A DNA stretch of 42,979 nucleotides from Mesorhizobium temperatum (lineage in GTDB: Bacteria; Pseudomonadota; Alphaproteobacteria; Rhizobiales; Rhizobiaceae): the NCBI RefSeq assembly GCF_002284575.1, contig NZ_NPKJ01000028.1:1-42979 (forward strand), given 5' to 3'. Under the pieces are notes generated by a model. That model made no database searches. It saw nothing but the letters and a program-made list of their open reading frames with translations, and was not told the origin of the DNA. Both the position numbers and the translations under genes were made by a program. This document shows positions 42,891 through 42,979 of this stretch, in pieces. Every line of letters starts with the position of its first letter. Position 1 is the stretch's first letter.

Positions 42891-42979
42891 GCCGGGCAGG
42901 GATCGTGTCCCAGGGAGTGGTGTAGCTGACGGCTTGGTCGCCGCGCTCTCCGGCATGGGGGCCGGGCTGATCAGCGTGC
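42891..42979. other. Window end, unassigned
   Basis: 89 GC-rich bases after the tRNA fragment. I see no gene; the sequence continues outside the window. Confidence 0.3.

Overview
The window looks like chromosomal DNA of a high-GC alphaproteobacterium of the order Rhizobiales, most likely Mesorhizobium or a close relative. The basis is the ubiE-ubiB-coaBC order, the four-subunit sarcosine oxidase operon, an rpsU with GTG start, and several families of rhizobial intergenic palindromes. These include the CCGAAAA/TTTTCGG type and a repeat that encodes a PLVGEMPGRAEGG-like peptide. The genus call is inference; no search was run.

Layout. 1-386: frameshifted end of an ISNCY-type transposase. 682-1744: small membrane protein and msrA. 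1954-12331: a nucleoside uptake and salvage region. It holds a BMP-family binding protein, a two-domain ABC ATPase, two permeases, cytidine deaminase, purine nucleoside phosphorylase and thymidine phosphorylase, with upp and add on the opposite strand. Imported nucleosides can thus be deaminated, cleaved and recycled as bases. slyX and a retropepsin-like protease are interspersed. 12478-17031: ubiquinone (ubiE, ubiB) and coenzyme A (coaBC) genes, separated by a FitAB/VapBC-like toxin-antitoxin cassette with two antitoxin genes. 17165-20871: MFS exporter, DUF992 protein, TPR lipoprotein and rpsU, all on the minus strand. 21277-23553: ferritin-like DUF892 protein with a membrane partner, a SET-domain protein and an SDR enzyme. 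23925-29130: sarcosine oxidase soxBDAG. 29196-33833: small proteins, a TetR regulator with repeated operator-like palindromes, a membrane protein, a MaoC/SDR pair and an NTF2-like protein. 34091-38376: RND efflux pump and adaptor. 38593-41522: LysR/hydrolase divergent pair, CBS-domain protein and an unlisted 57-aa gene.

41743-42979 is the most unusual part. A compact RNase P RNA of about 306 nt is followed on the same strand by a dense array of tRNA genes: Pro-TGG, Leu-TAA, Ser-CGA, Ser-GGA, Tyr-GTA, Leu-CAA and a 5' tRNA fragment. The RNase P RNA has clear P1, P2, P3, P5, P8, P9, P12 and P18 helices and both universal conserved ends. Five of the six complete tRNAs are Leu, Ser or Tyr species, and Ser-GGA has an unusually short variable region. 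An RNase P RNA beside tRNAs it could process resembles tRNA-array modules of mobile elements, but the window ends before any integrase or flanking gene is visible.
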